From: Margaritifera margaritifera
Taxonomy: Eukaryota; Mollusca; Bivalvia; Unionida; Margaritiferidae
NCBI GenBank assembly: GCA_029931535.1
Contig: JAQPZY010001536.1
Span: forward strand, 2,797,001 to 2,861,000
Reading direction: 5' to 3'
Length of the DNA stretch: 64,000 nt
Shown in pieces: positions 55,205-64,000 of this stretch. The notes below the pieces were generated by a model. It had not been told where the DNA came from. It saw only the letters and a program-made list of their open reading frames with translations, and ran no database searches. Numbering within the stretch: the stretch's first letter is position 1; the number at the start of each line of letters is the position of its first letter. A program made the position numbers and the translations under genes.

Positions 55205-56575
55205 GTCAGGAGTTAGGGGATCCAATTGAGGGAAGGGATGTTTGTCTACTTCAAAATACCTACTTTATTCAGAAATGGGAGAACTACATAAGATCAGCTT
55301 GGGGTTATGAATTAGATTTTAATTCCATTTCATCTAAGTTAAGAGGGGTGACTATCTTACTAAAATAATGTTCAATTCATGATACATAGAACAAAAAACA
55401 GATGATAATGGTAATACAATAATGTTAGATATATCAAAACATATGACAGATTTACTCATGTTAATATATCTGGTCCAACTCTTGATGATAGACTTTTCTG
55501 TATCTAGAAATATCACTAATAATAAAAAAAAATGTAGTAATGATTATTCAATAGTTTGGGGGAGGGGGGTAAATTAGTCATAGTTCAAGAATTTCATGAG
55601 TATAATGAGTTAAACAATCCAAGGTCAAGAGAGGTCATTCTTGATATATGTACAAAACATAACCTGACCTACATTTGTCGAAAGAGACATATTGTAACAT
55701 GAAGATGTACATGGATAAAAAAAATCCAATTAAGCAAGTCGGGCTAGACTTTCTTGGTATTTCAGAAAATCTTTTACAACGGTGGAAAAAACATGAAAAC
55801 AACCAGCTGTAAAACAGACCACTCTATTATAAAGATGACCCTGACCTTCAGAACAACTGAAAAACACAATTTTGCAAATCCAAGAATTCATTATTAAAAG
55901 TGTCTAGTTATATTTCTCTTCATCAATGAAGTAGCCAATATATTAGTTCTAACCAAACGTCTAATTGTGACCAAGCGAATTCCAGCTTCTGAAATATGTT
56001 TCACTGTAAAAGATCAACTTTCTGTTAAATACTATTGTTAGAAATTTGCGGGAAAACCCATCTCTTACTCTTCCTTTAAAAAAGACAAGAAGATCAACTG
56101 GAGATGAAATGAAATTATTAATTTTTAGAAAACAATTTAGTGTTATTAATCAATGACACATTTTAGAGGGAACAAAAGAATCAGTTGGTGGAAATTCGTA
56201 GAACAATATGGAAGGCATGAGAGTAAGAGCAAGGGCAAAATGTATTTAGAAAACAAACAAAAAACGGGTATCAAAATAGTTTTTACTTTGGAAAATAGAA
56301 ATCATATCAGTAAAATGATGTATAATTTATCAAAATCAGATGGAATCTCTAAAATAAATCAGTCATACATTTTGGAATAAAACATAATTATTTTATCGGA
56401 AGCCATACTCAGGCAGATGTTGATCATGACTCTGGTTAATTATGTGGATGTTTCCAATCCAAACTAGATGCACATGAAGAATCTCTGAAGCTATCAAAAG
56501 TCTTAAAAGTATGCCAAATTATACAAGTATGGAATCATACGGATTTGCTCAAAGTGTACGGGAACTAACTCTATA
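55205..56575 (+). pseudogene. LINE (L1/Tx1-like) ORF2 relic: endonuclease and start of RT
   Basis: Plus-strand fragments in shifting frames: ENYIRSAWGYELDFNSISSK then LRGVTILLK (APE endonuclease start), ELNNPRSREVILDICTKHNL, RCTWIKK and GLDFLGISENLL (endonuclease core), later VFTLENRNHISKMMYNLSKS, DGISKINQSYILE and IKSLKSMPNYTSMESYGFA (the zone just before reverse transcriptase). Order fits non-LTR retrotransposons of the L1/Tx1 type. Heavily decayed; the 3' part is missing and SINE-like sequence begins directly after it. Confidence 0.72.
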
Positions 56576-56582
56576 GTTATAA

Positions 56583-56775
56583 TCCGTTCCAAGATGGAAT
56601 TGAACCCGCGCCGCGAGTAACGACACCTATAGCCTTAACTCAATGATAAAGATTTATATAGAATGACACAAATATAATCAAATAGGTTAGAGAGTTATAA
56701 CTTGTTTAAAGCAGGAATTTAATCCTCTCCGCTAGTAACGGCACCAATCGCTAACATAGATACATCTCTGGGGCA
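56583..56775 (-). mobile_element. SINE-like sequences, inverted, two head fragments
   Basis: Two minus-strand heads: reverse complement of GTTCCAAGATGGAATTGAAC with CGAGTAACGACACCTATAGCC, and GCTAGTAACGGCACCAATCGC. Both match the B-box side of the SINE units at 36.8-37.3 kb (GGCGATAGGTGCCGTT..TCGTG). A-box ends are degraded. Confidence 0.65.
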
Positions 56776-57350
56776 TACTACAAGAAACTGCCTAACGTTG
56801 GTAGAGAATCCATTCTAACACTCAAGTACCAACTTAGGCTGTTTATAGCTAAGTATGTTTTTTGCCTCTACCCGAGTTGAATTTTAAATGTGTTGGCACG
56901 AGGAAGAGCACCACAAAGCTATCGCAAAGAAAAGAGAAAACCTAAAGATGTATCGAGTGTGTGTGTGTGTGTGTCTGTGTGTGTGTATGTGTGTGTGTGT
57001 GTGGTTGGCGTGTGTGGTGTGGGTCGGTCGGTTGGGGATAGGATCCAGTTCTGTAAAATTAGCTTTTCCTTTAATGAATGCTTTAAAAGTTCATGCTTTG
57101 TACGCTATTAGTAAGTCAATTCTCGTATTCTTTGATTGGTTCAACTGTAAGCGGTTTACGTAGAATATCCAAAGAAGTACTAGCAAAGTGGGAATTGGTG
57201 ACCACCATTCATGACATTTTGCTAAATCACCGAGCAGCAACGTTTTGTTAGACTCAGCGCGTGGTAGGAGGGTGCATCAAGCCATGCCTTTGGCGGTCAA
57301 GTTAGCATAGCATCAGTAATTAGAGACGCGAGGGGTCTATGGGATATCGT
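56776..57350. other. Spacer with (GT)n run
   Basis: GT-rich run at about 56957-57003. The ORFs at 56888-57163 include it and show no protein motif. Confidence 0.6.
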
Positions 57351-57351
57351 C

Positions 57352-57477
57352 ATGAACAGTCTGAAGCGTAAGCGGGATGACAGCATTGGGGAGGAGTCCT
57401 CTAGCAATAAAGGCATTACCTTTGATTGTGAAGAGTCAGGTGACTATCCTAAGGAGGAGGTTGAGGACTGCATATAA
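57352..57477 (+). CDS. Possible 41-residue protein with NLS-like start
   Basis: ATG followed by NSLKRKRDDSIGEESSSNKG and an acidic end. KRKR resembles a nuclear localisation signal. Short and unsupported by family; reported because composition differs from the AT-rich flank. Confidence 0.3.
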   Translation: MNSLKRKRDDSIGEESSSNKGITFDCEESGDYPKEEVEDCI

Positions 57478-57499
57478 CTTCCCGAGACTTTCAAAACTT

Positions 57500-58345
57500 T
57501 GTTTACAGTTGTTGTCAACATTTGTTTAACTTGCCTAGGAATCACGATCTTATCCAATATGACTGGATGCAAGGCCTTAATTTTGTACGGTGGGGATATT
57601 CCACCCCCTCTTTCTATAGTTACCCTGGCTAAACTTTCTTTAGCGCCTCTGAAGAAGATTTTATGGAGGATGTAGATGGGTTCGAAACGGACCAGCTGAA
57701 AAGAGGCGTCAACCTGGTCAGCTAAGGCTCGTAAACTGGCGAAGCACTCGGAATTCCCTCTTGCAGGTCAGGCCGGCTAGAGAAAGAATAAATGACACAG
57801 CGTATGCTACACCCTCGCCTAAATTTTTGATGATATCGGCGCTGTCCTCAGACCGACCCTGAGCCAAAAGCACCTTTTCTTGTGCATCGCTGATGGCAAC
57901 CGCAACATGGGCCGTAGTAGAATCCGCCCGTATGTCATTCTTGAGGGTCGTATATTTTATTTAACTCGTCCAAAATGAGCGCGAACTCATCTTCGGAAAG
58001 GGAGGCATCGCGGAGGGTTCACAAGACTAAGCCTGAGATGGAGTTTAGCTTACCATCTGCTTGGACCCGAATCTGATCGTACTTTTGAGCCTTGACGCGG
58101 AGGCGTCGGACAGTAAACTGTTCCGCCAACGAGAACAACCCGTACACGAGTTATATGCCTTTCAAAGGGTTAGCGAGAGGGGCAGGGTGGCAAGCACCAC
58201 CACAACCACTATCCCCATGCATATCGTCGACAATATGGACCGCTTGTCCATACTTTTTATAGAGGAACGTCGCTGCTCATGCTCACCTTGAGCTGAGCCT
58301 CAACATCCCCAAACATTTTTTAGGCGGTAGTTGTGTGGGTTTTCT
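57500..58345 (-). pseudogene. Unrecognised protein relic
   Basis: Minus-strand fragments in changing frames: DASLSEDEFALILDELNKIY, STTAHVAVAISDAQEKVLLA, DIIKNLGEGVAYAVSFILSL, DQVDASFQLVRFEPIYILHK, YKIKALHPVILDKIVIPRQV. About 280 codons in total. The coherent reading shows a real former gene; family not recognised. Confidence 0.5.
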
Positions 58346-58601
58346 TCAGGAGTCAGACTATGAAGCGAGGGATTCATTGTAAAACGATAACGGACATCTT
58401 TAAATCGTCTAGGTGATCTCTTCAATAAGCAACGAAACATTAATGAGAACTCTGCCCCTTACTACGGTTTGCACTATTCTAATAAAATAGACGTGACCAG
58501 AGCGGGGAGCATCGAGGGCTGATATATAACAAAATTTGATTAACAACAGACCTTATCCTATCAAAGTTATAAGAGGCGAGGTCCTCTTTGCGAGCTGAAA
58601 A

Positions 58602-59290
58602 CTAAACATCAAACTCACTACCATCAAGTATCACCACGGCTTCCCGAAACCGTAAAACGGTACAGCGAAGGCACAGCCCCCTCACTTCCGTGCGCATGGA
58701 AATGTAAGGACCATTTATATCGGCTATTCTGGGGTTTCCTTTGGAATAAGTACGACGAGGCCTAAAGCCTTTCGAAGTCAAGGAGAAACTAGCCAAACCC
58801 CATAAAAAGATAGCGAAGTTTGTAGGACGCACCGCCGCATCGACATATTCTTTGGTGACCGCGTCTTGAGGATCGGTAGTCTCTCCCACACCCGTTACTT
58901 TATTTGCGTTCATATTTATTGAAGCGGTTATATCATCCATCGAAGTTGAGGTACTAATCCTGTCAACATTTGCTTTGTTAGCAGCGTCTAATTAGCCGAC
59001 ATTCTCTCCTATACCCACGTTTCTGTTGTCTTTTATTATTCAAGAGATCTCACGTGGTATCACCAGCTACCCTTGAGCGAAAAAGTTCGCACATTTTTAC
59101 CTCCGAGTCTTTGTCTTCGGCGTATTTTTTTGCGTCCGCGTCTTGGCGGTCAATATACCGTTTTGTGGCAGCATTATCTGGTCGAGTCTTGTTGGCCACG
59201 TTGCAGATGGCCAGCCTGGAAACCTCCTCGGCCAGCGACCTATCGAACGGCCTGCCGCATTGCACAGCGTGCCAACGACCTAGAATATGA
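58602..59290 (-). pseudogene. Phage-tail-fibre-like protein relic
   Basis: Three repeat units: LAICNVANKTRPDNAATKRY (59050-59265), NVGIGENVG*LDAANKANVD (about 59025-58965, one stop) and NKVTGVGETTDPQDAVTKEY (58602-58940). Same phage fibre repeat as in the second element. The C-terminal part (about 80 residues) may be the head domain. Confidence 0.75.
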
Positions 59291-59339
59291 CGAGGTTACC
59301 TGGAAGCTCAACGCTAGCCGGGCGGGTCAACATTGAGGA

Positions 59340-59960
59340 GAGGTCCACGCTAGAGACCTTTAGGTTTCCGACGTTACAACCAGGTCGTACGGGTTGCTAT
59401 AGGCTACTTCCAACTCGGCCTTGGTGACTTACTGGACGAGGTCCGCGTGAACCCAGAGTACCATCTCGTCTTTCTGCGAGCGCCGGAAGATGTTTATCAG
59501 CAGGACGCATATGGTAACAGTCGGCTTGTTTCTAAACGAACCGGCGGGTCAGCGACAACGCCGCATCCAGCAGTGCGCCAGACGTTGGATTGCGATTTAG
59601 CACCTTCAGCACCTTGATAAATGTGTGGCTGCAGATTTAACCTTTTTGAACAGGCAGGGTCTAGTAGGTGAGCGGAAGGGTCAATGGGTCGCCGCTGAGG
59701 GCCTGGCGGATGTATGCAACGAGCTCGGGTGGCGGCGCGAGGCCAGGTGACTTAAATTAGAGCAGGCGGTCACAACGTCACCCAATGAGTTCCATGGTTT
59801 GCGAGGTGCCGAGGGTAACGATGCCGACCTCGTACCCGCTGCGCACCTGCCGGCACTCCAGCTCATTTCGCATTTCGTGAAGTGCTTCATTGGCCTGGCA
59901 AGCCGCAGGAAGTCAAAATTGACGAGGACCGGCGTCACCGCCACTGCGAAAATCGGAGGC
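59340..59960 (-). pseudogene. Decayed capsid-associated coding region
   Basis: Fragments FLRLARQANEALHEMRNELE (one frame), SGYEVGIVTLGTSQTMELIG, KVLKVLNRNPTSGALLDAAL and TKAELEVAYSNPYDLVVTSE are consistent with a beta-rich capsid protein C-terminus; directly follows the capsid N-terminal frame on the same strand, so it may be its remainder. Confidence 0.45.
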
Positions 59961-59968
59961 CTCGACCT

Positions 59969-60496
59969 TTAATTGATTAACGGCGCCTCCCAAACCCCTT
60001 TGGACTGCCAGGAGACCATCTCTGCTTTGGCGGTGGGCTCTGCCACGAGTATTATATTGTAACGGGCATCGTCGGCATCGTCTGTGGCATTCTTTAAAAA
60101 CATCATCGTCTGCCCTGCCTTACAGGCGTTGTCGTCGCTGTAGCGGGCCAACCCGAGGATGGTCAAGGCGATGCCCACGTGGTATAGGCAGGCCTCCACG
60201 TGGTGGTTGTCAGTGGGGTAGCGGGCGCTATCAAACAGCGGCATAACCCCATTATTAATGGGCGCAATATAGTCAGAATCGTCCGAAGCCTTTGAGATCC
60301 GACCCACGACCTCGAGATAGGCCTTGGCGGGGAGGAAGTAGCGTGAGGTGTCCACGGCCAGCAGGTCCACCCGGCCCTTTTGGTTGAGATCGCTGGCCTC
60401 ATACGAGTAGCATTGCAAGTCGCGCATTCTCCAGTCGCGTACCACGGGCGTCCCTATGTCGAAGGCTGGGTCCTGTAGCTCCTGAAGGGAAGCCAT
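59969..60496 (-). pseudogene. Major capsid protein, N-terminal part
   Basis: From ATG 60496, 175 codons. AKAYLEVVGRISKASDDSDY then IAPINNGVMPLFDSARY match the first jelly-roll of Polinton capsid proteins; the equivalent block in the 14-35 kb element is SYLYLKLKV...VAPVNNFMHSLFNGIDLY. NIILVAEPTAKAEMVSWQ is near the end. The frame stops before the second barrel. Confidence 0.75.
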
Positions 60497-60522
60497 TGCA
60501 TATGATACCACTGGGTCAACTC

Positions 60523-60789
60523 TTAAAGAAGAGCGGCGCTGTTTTTACTCGCCAGTAGCTTCAGCCGACTGAGGCGCTTAATTATGGCCGCAGTCACCTT
60601 TTCCGCAGAATTTTTACCGCCCTTGGCAGCGAGAGCCGGAAGCACTTCCTTAATAGCGGCCGTCTTGATGGGATCGACGGCGTTCGAGGCCACTGTCTTG
60701 GCTGTAGGGGCTGATATCCTGGTTAGCACCGCCGCCACCTTGGTATGCGCGGACAATAGCTAAGAAGATGTGACCGAGTCCGTCATCAT
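60523..60789 (-). pseudogene. Small Ala/Lys-rich basic protein relic
   Basis: ATG at 60789, an in-frame stop after nine codons, then HTKVAAVLTRISAPTAKTVA, VDPIKTAAIKEVLPALAAKG and VTAAIIKRLSRLKLLASKN. Composition resembles a DNA-binding core protein (histone H1-like). Precedes the capsid gene, as does the basic virion gene in the intact element. Confidence 0.5.
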
Positions 60790-60896
60790 AATGCACTTGG
60801 TGCGTCGGTCGGCGGCAGCACACCACACGTACCCGGATCGCGCGCCTGGTTGCGTTAATGGCTAATTTACCCGCTATATAAATTCTAACATTTTAG

Positions 60897-61504
60897 CCAT
60901 GCGCGGGGTGATCGTGGATGTAGAGGCCGATGGTGAGCGTCTCGCCTCTGAGGTTAAGTAGGTGGCCCAATTCGAGTTTTCAGCAGGGCTGGAAAACGGG
61001 CAGCGGCGGTGCGAAGGTCAGGAGCTTACCCAAACTCGCGTCAGGGGCGAAACCACATAGCATGAACTGGCCCGGTTACTGGTGTTTTAGTCCACATAAG
61101 AGTCACTCCCGGCGTCACAAGTGAGGTACATCGCGATGGTGGATGTCGACCTTCTCGCGCTACCCTAAAAGCGTCCGCAGGCTGGAGCGTGCAACATCAC
61201 GCGATAGGCCGCTGAGGCGACCTCTATGACCACGGACAGAATGGTATCGTTGGCGCGAATGTTTACCTTGGTGCCAACATTCTCCAGGGTTGTGAGATGC
61301 CGCTGGGACTTCTTGTTGATGGCGTCGATGTCGTAGGCGCCCGACGGCTTCGGCGGAGAACACGAGCAGGTTGTTGGCAGGGAGGCTCGGCGCGGACGTT
61401 GGGCCAGCTTTAGTTGACCCGCAGCGACACGTTTTCATCAAGACTGTGGATGGTGTGCGCAAGTGCTTCAATGTCACCGCTTTAGGGCGAGTCATATACA
61501 TCAT
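60897..61504 (-). pseudogene. Probable minor capsid/virion protein relic
   Basis: Starts MYMTRPKAVTLKHLRTPSTV; ANNLLVFSAEAV; in the next frame AYDIDAINKKSQRHLTTLEN, VGTKVNIRANDTILSVVIEV; later FMLCGFAPDASLGKLLTFAP and LGHLLNLRGETLTIGLYIHD. Beta-rich and coherent across frames, hence a former gene of about 200 codons. Identity as penton is not certain. Confidence 0.5.
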
Positions 61505-61509
61505 GAAAA

Positions 61510-62100
61510 AATCTCTCTAATTAACAACCGTTACGTGGGACTATCCATGGCGTTGGCCAGGAACAGCCGCCGGCAAATGACATAGGCCTTGTTGATTAGC
61601 TCGAGTGACTTTTTACCGGCTCGATGAGCGTTTCTACGCTGCTGGCATGGTTTTCTACGTCGTCGTGGCTATAGGCTGTATCCCCAGCCCCAGGCAGGTC
61701 TTTGTCCGTTCTTTTCTTGTCTTGCCAGTACTTTACGATATCGAGTCGGCCGAGATCTTCTCATTTAAGTCTTTGCTGCTACCAACTGCTCTAATAACTG
61801 CTCCTTATACTCGGGAGTCTCAGCCTTAAAATTGACAGCTGCTGCCTGCCTCGTCGCTGGTGGTGCGTGCAGGTCTGTTAGTAGCCATCACAGAGGATAT
61901 CATCTTCCTCTTCTTGCGGTATTTGTTCCGGATTGGCCATTTCAGCAATACTGGCTGCGGAACAAGTTGCGGCACTGGCTGCAGTACAGGCTGCGGTACT
62001 GTCGGCGGTACTGGCTGTGTCACCTGCTGTTTTGTTTTGGCTCGCGCCCCGGCTTCCAGTTTAGGCGGCGCCTCTGTCACCTCCACCGGTCGTGTTACAG
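61510..62100 (-). pseudogene. Pro/Gln-rich linker protein relic
   Basis: MEVTEAPPKLEAGARAKTKQ then a (P-x-P/V)n repeat QPVPPTVPQPVLQPVPQLVP, SSVMATNRPARTTSDEAGSS, and a C-terminal helical segment in other frames (TPEYKEQLLEQLVAAKT, LINKAYVICRRLFLANAMD). Architecture parallels the gene at 43948-44683. Confidence 0.5.
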
Positions 62101-62610
62101 AAGTACGCCTGGCTAATGAGCCTAAAGCATGTAGAGCCAGCTCTCCCCCTTACACAGATGACCCTTTTTGAAAACTGTTTATCGTCGCGATACACCCACT
62201 TTGACCATGAGTCGACAAACCTTGATATCGATGTTCCTTTATAGTCTTTGTGTAAGATAATTTTTCTCCAGTTGTGTGAAAGATCGGCTGCGGCCATCAG
62301 AGGTCTTTTATTTATAATATACTGACGACCTTTTTCGGTAAACTTTTGAGGCGTGGTTGCTATTTGAGAAGAGTACCTGGACGGAGCCTCCCGCGCCCAC
62401 ATGAATGCCTCTATGCAGCAATGCATACCTTCAAGCGCCGCCACCGCTTCTTCTCACTACTGCTTGACCGCCTTAACAGACGTTATATCATACGCGAGCT
62501 TTTATTCGAGCTCAAAAACCGTCTTTTCCAGCTCGAACTGCTTGAAGGCGAGCTTATCGCGAAATGTGCTCCTCCAGCAGGCCTATTTTGTGTGAATGAC
62601 ATTTCTAGAG
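62061..62610 (-). pseudogene. Unrecognised helical protein relic
   Basis: IGLLEEHISRDKLAFKQFEL (coiled coil), stops, then VAALEGMHCCIEAFMWAREA, KFTEKGRQYIINKRPLMAAA and YKGTSISRFVDSWSKWVYRD. Open for 127 codons in the last part. Confidence 0.45.
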
Positions 62611-62639
62611 ACTGTCGAATATAGGCTCTCTCTAATTAC

Positions 62640-63300
62640 ATATCCACGCGCGGTCCAGGCCAGCCCGAAACTTTGCTGGGCCACTGCTGGTCAGGTCCAC
62701 GGTGGCGAAGCTGTGTGGCGCTGCAGTCGCCTCTGTAAAACAAATGGCGGAACTCGCGCCAGTCCATATCAGCAGATCACAACGTGGCGTAGACGTTGCG
62801 CAGGCTGTTGGCGTCAGTCCCGCAGATGAGGATGATCATGTTGGCACTGTCTCGGATTACCTTCGGGATGTGGGCTTAAAGCTGGACTAGGTACATTACG
62901 TCGACGTTTTTGTGACTCTCGCGTCTAAAGAGGCTGGTGAGATTCTTTTGTTTTTCAGCATCACATCATCGTAAACGATAACGTTGTTCTTGTCGCGGCC
63001 AAGGTCGTCTGTACGTCCGGTCAAGGTCGTCTGGATGACGACGCATAAAAGAACGCAACCGGGTCTTCCACGGAGTCGAACTCATTGTCTTTTATAGGTT
63101 GTCTGTCACCGGCCGCGCACAGCAGTGCGATCTTCTCGCAGCAGTTGCGTCACTAATCTGCCGCAACGCGTCGTTGTACGCTTGGTCGTCTGCGCTGGGG
63201 GCGTCCACGTACAGCGATTCCACAACAAATTGGTCTTGCCGTTGCACGACTGACCAATTAACAGCGCGCGAACACGGTCGGACCAATGATGCCGTGTTTG
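62640..63300 (-). pseudogene. Packaging ATPase relic (FtsK/HerA type)
   Basis: Minus strand: RALLIGQSCNGKTNLLWN (Walker A), NKNNVIVYDDVMLKNKR (Walker B), SLFRRESHKNVDVMYLVQL and IPKVIRDSANMIILICGTDA (sensor/arginine region) in successive frames. The order and the F.R..H..VDV.YL.Q block identify the A32-like ATPase. At least three shifts or stops. Confidence 0.85.
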
Positions 63301-63321
63301 TTATTCCCGCGTGTGGCTGAA

Positions 63322-63465
63322 AAAATCAGTGACGATCATACATATTGAACACTTACAGTATCCAACAAAATGATTGCATGCTCTCTACACTCTCGGCGAT
63401 ACACTAGAACTGTTAGTGACCGGCGTGTGTTAGTCCTGGCCAACGGTGCGCAAGCCCTCTTGGGG
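63322..63465 (+). other. Possible short plus-strand coding fragment
   Basis: NKMIACSLHSRRYTRTVSDR and VLVLANGAQALLGSVACAVE form an open stretch head to head with the ATPase. Not recognised. Confidence 0.25.
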
Positions 63466-63684
63466 TCTGTAGCGTGTGCGGTCGAAAAAGGTCCACGTTC
63501 TTGAGAGGAACCAAGGTAGAAAAGCGCGGCGGCTATAGCACGGCAAGCCTCAGAAACCTCCCAGGGCTGCTCTGGAGTGAATATCCATGGGAAAACCACC
63601 TGCCGATCTATAACTACTGCGGACTTAGGACTCGGCAGCACATATGGCTAGATGCCGCCAGCAATCCCAAACCTGATGAGGTAT

Positions 63685-63931
63685 CCATCAATCGCGTGGA
63701 CGCCGCATGCTACCGGACCACCTGGCATACTCGCGCAGCATCAAAAGGCAGGACCGGCACAAGGTCGACGTGGACTTGATTCACGACCTAAAGGCCATTC
63801 GGGAGCCTAATACCATCTACATATATTGTAGCGACGGGTACCATCTTGCATCCGTCAATTATAGTCCCAGGGTTACTGGAAGGCAGAGGCGGCGGCTAAA
63901 AGCTAGCAGCGACCACCAGGGTCCCCGATAG
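63685..63931 (+). pseudogene. Unrecognised plus-strand reading frame
   Basis: RRMLPDHLAYSRSIKRQDRH, KVDVDLIHDLKAIREPNTIY and CSDGYHLASVNYS read coherently in one frame to a stop at 63931; an earlier frame (63474-63779) gives a different peptide. Composition looks protein-like but no family was recognised. Likely part of the third relic, continuing past a shift. Confidence 0.35.
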
Positions 63932-64000
63932 ACATTGTCCTAGAGTGGTTAAGAAAAAAGGCAGTGGCAGATCAACCGACTGGCACAGCGCAAAATCGTC

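Larger units (their letters stand above)
57352..64000. mobile_element. Third Polinton-like relic, GC-richer, truncated by window edge
   Basis: From about 57.3 kb base composition rises clearly and codon-like reading frames reappear, mostly minus strand. Capsid N-terminal half, fibre repeats and packaging ATPase identify it. Many stops and shifts. Left limit is set by composition; the right end is beyond 64000. No polymerase or integrase seen in the visible part. Confidence 0.75.

Overview
The window looks like a chromosomal segment from an invertebrate animal, most likely a lophotrochozoan such as a mollusc. That guess rests on AT-rich intergenic DNA with long TA runs, tandem satellites, tRNA-derived SINEs and Ty3/gypsy and LINE relics; the taxon is inference. 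I found no convincing host gene. Almost all coding sequence belongs to mobile or virus-like elements.

Layout. 1-14.2 kb is repeat-rich DNA with a decayed Ty3/gypsy pol on the minus strand (6.4-8.2 kb), an old duplicated segment (8.3 and 10.0 kb) and several satellites. 14.3-35.3 kb is a nearly complete 21 kb Maverick/Polinton (adintovirus-like) element with terminal inverted repeats. It carries protein-primed DNA polymerase B, an rve integrase with chromodomain, adenain-like protease, FtsK/HerA packaging ATPase, major and minor capsid proteins and small virion proteins. It also has accessory genes: two BIR (IAP-like) proteins, a protein with F-box-like repeats and a CCHC zinc-knuckle protein. 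Several core genes carry single-base breaks or stops. 35.3-42.8 kb holds microsatellites, a SINE cluster and no genes. 42.8-49.1 kb is a second, heavily decayed Polinton relic with YqaJ-type nuclease, phage-fibre-like repeats, ATPase, protease, phospholipase-A2-like domain and integrase. 49-57 kb has a double-hairpin MITE in three copies, a LINE ORF2 relic and more SINE copies. 57.3 kb to the right edge is a third, GC-richer Polinton relic with capsid, fibre and ATPase remnants; it runs off the window.

Most interesting signal. Five genes at the two ends of the intact-looking element each end, 24-47 nt after the stop codon, in a stem-loop plus purine-rich element. Both match the metazoan replication-dependent histone mRNA 3' end (U7/SLBP type). 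Stem position 3:14 varies as U-A, U-G and C-G, so pairing is preserved. I saw no such motif behind the core genes. This suggests the element expresses its terminal genes as histone-like, S-phase-linked, non-polyadenylated mRNAs, while the core genes use ordinary TATA promoters and presumably polyadenylation. The terminal genes sit as mirror-image outward-facing cassettes within duplicated inverted repeats that also carry palindromic CRE (TGACGTCA) sites.
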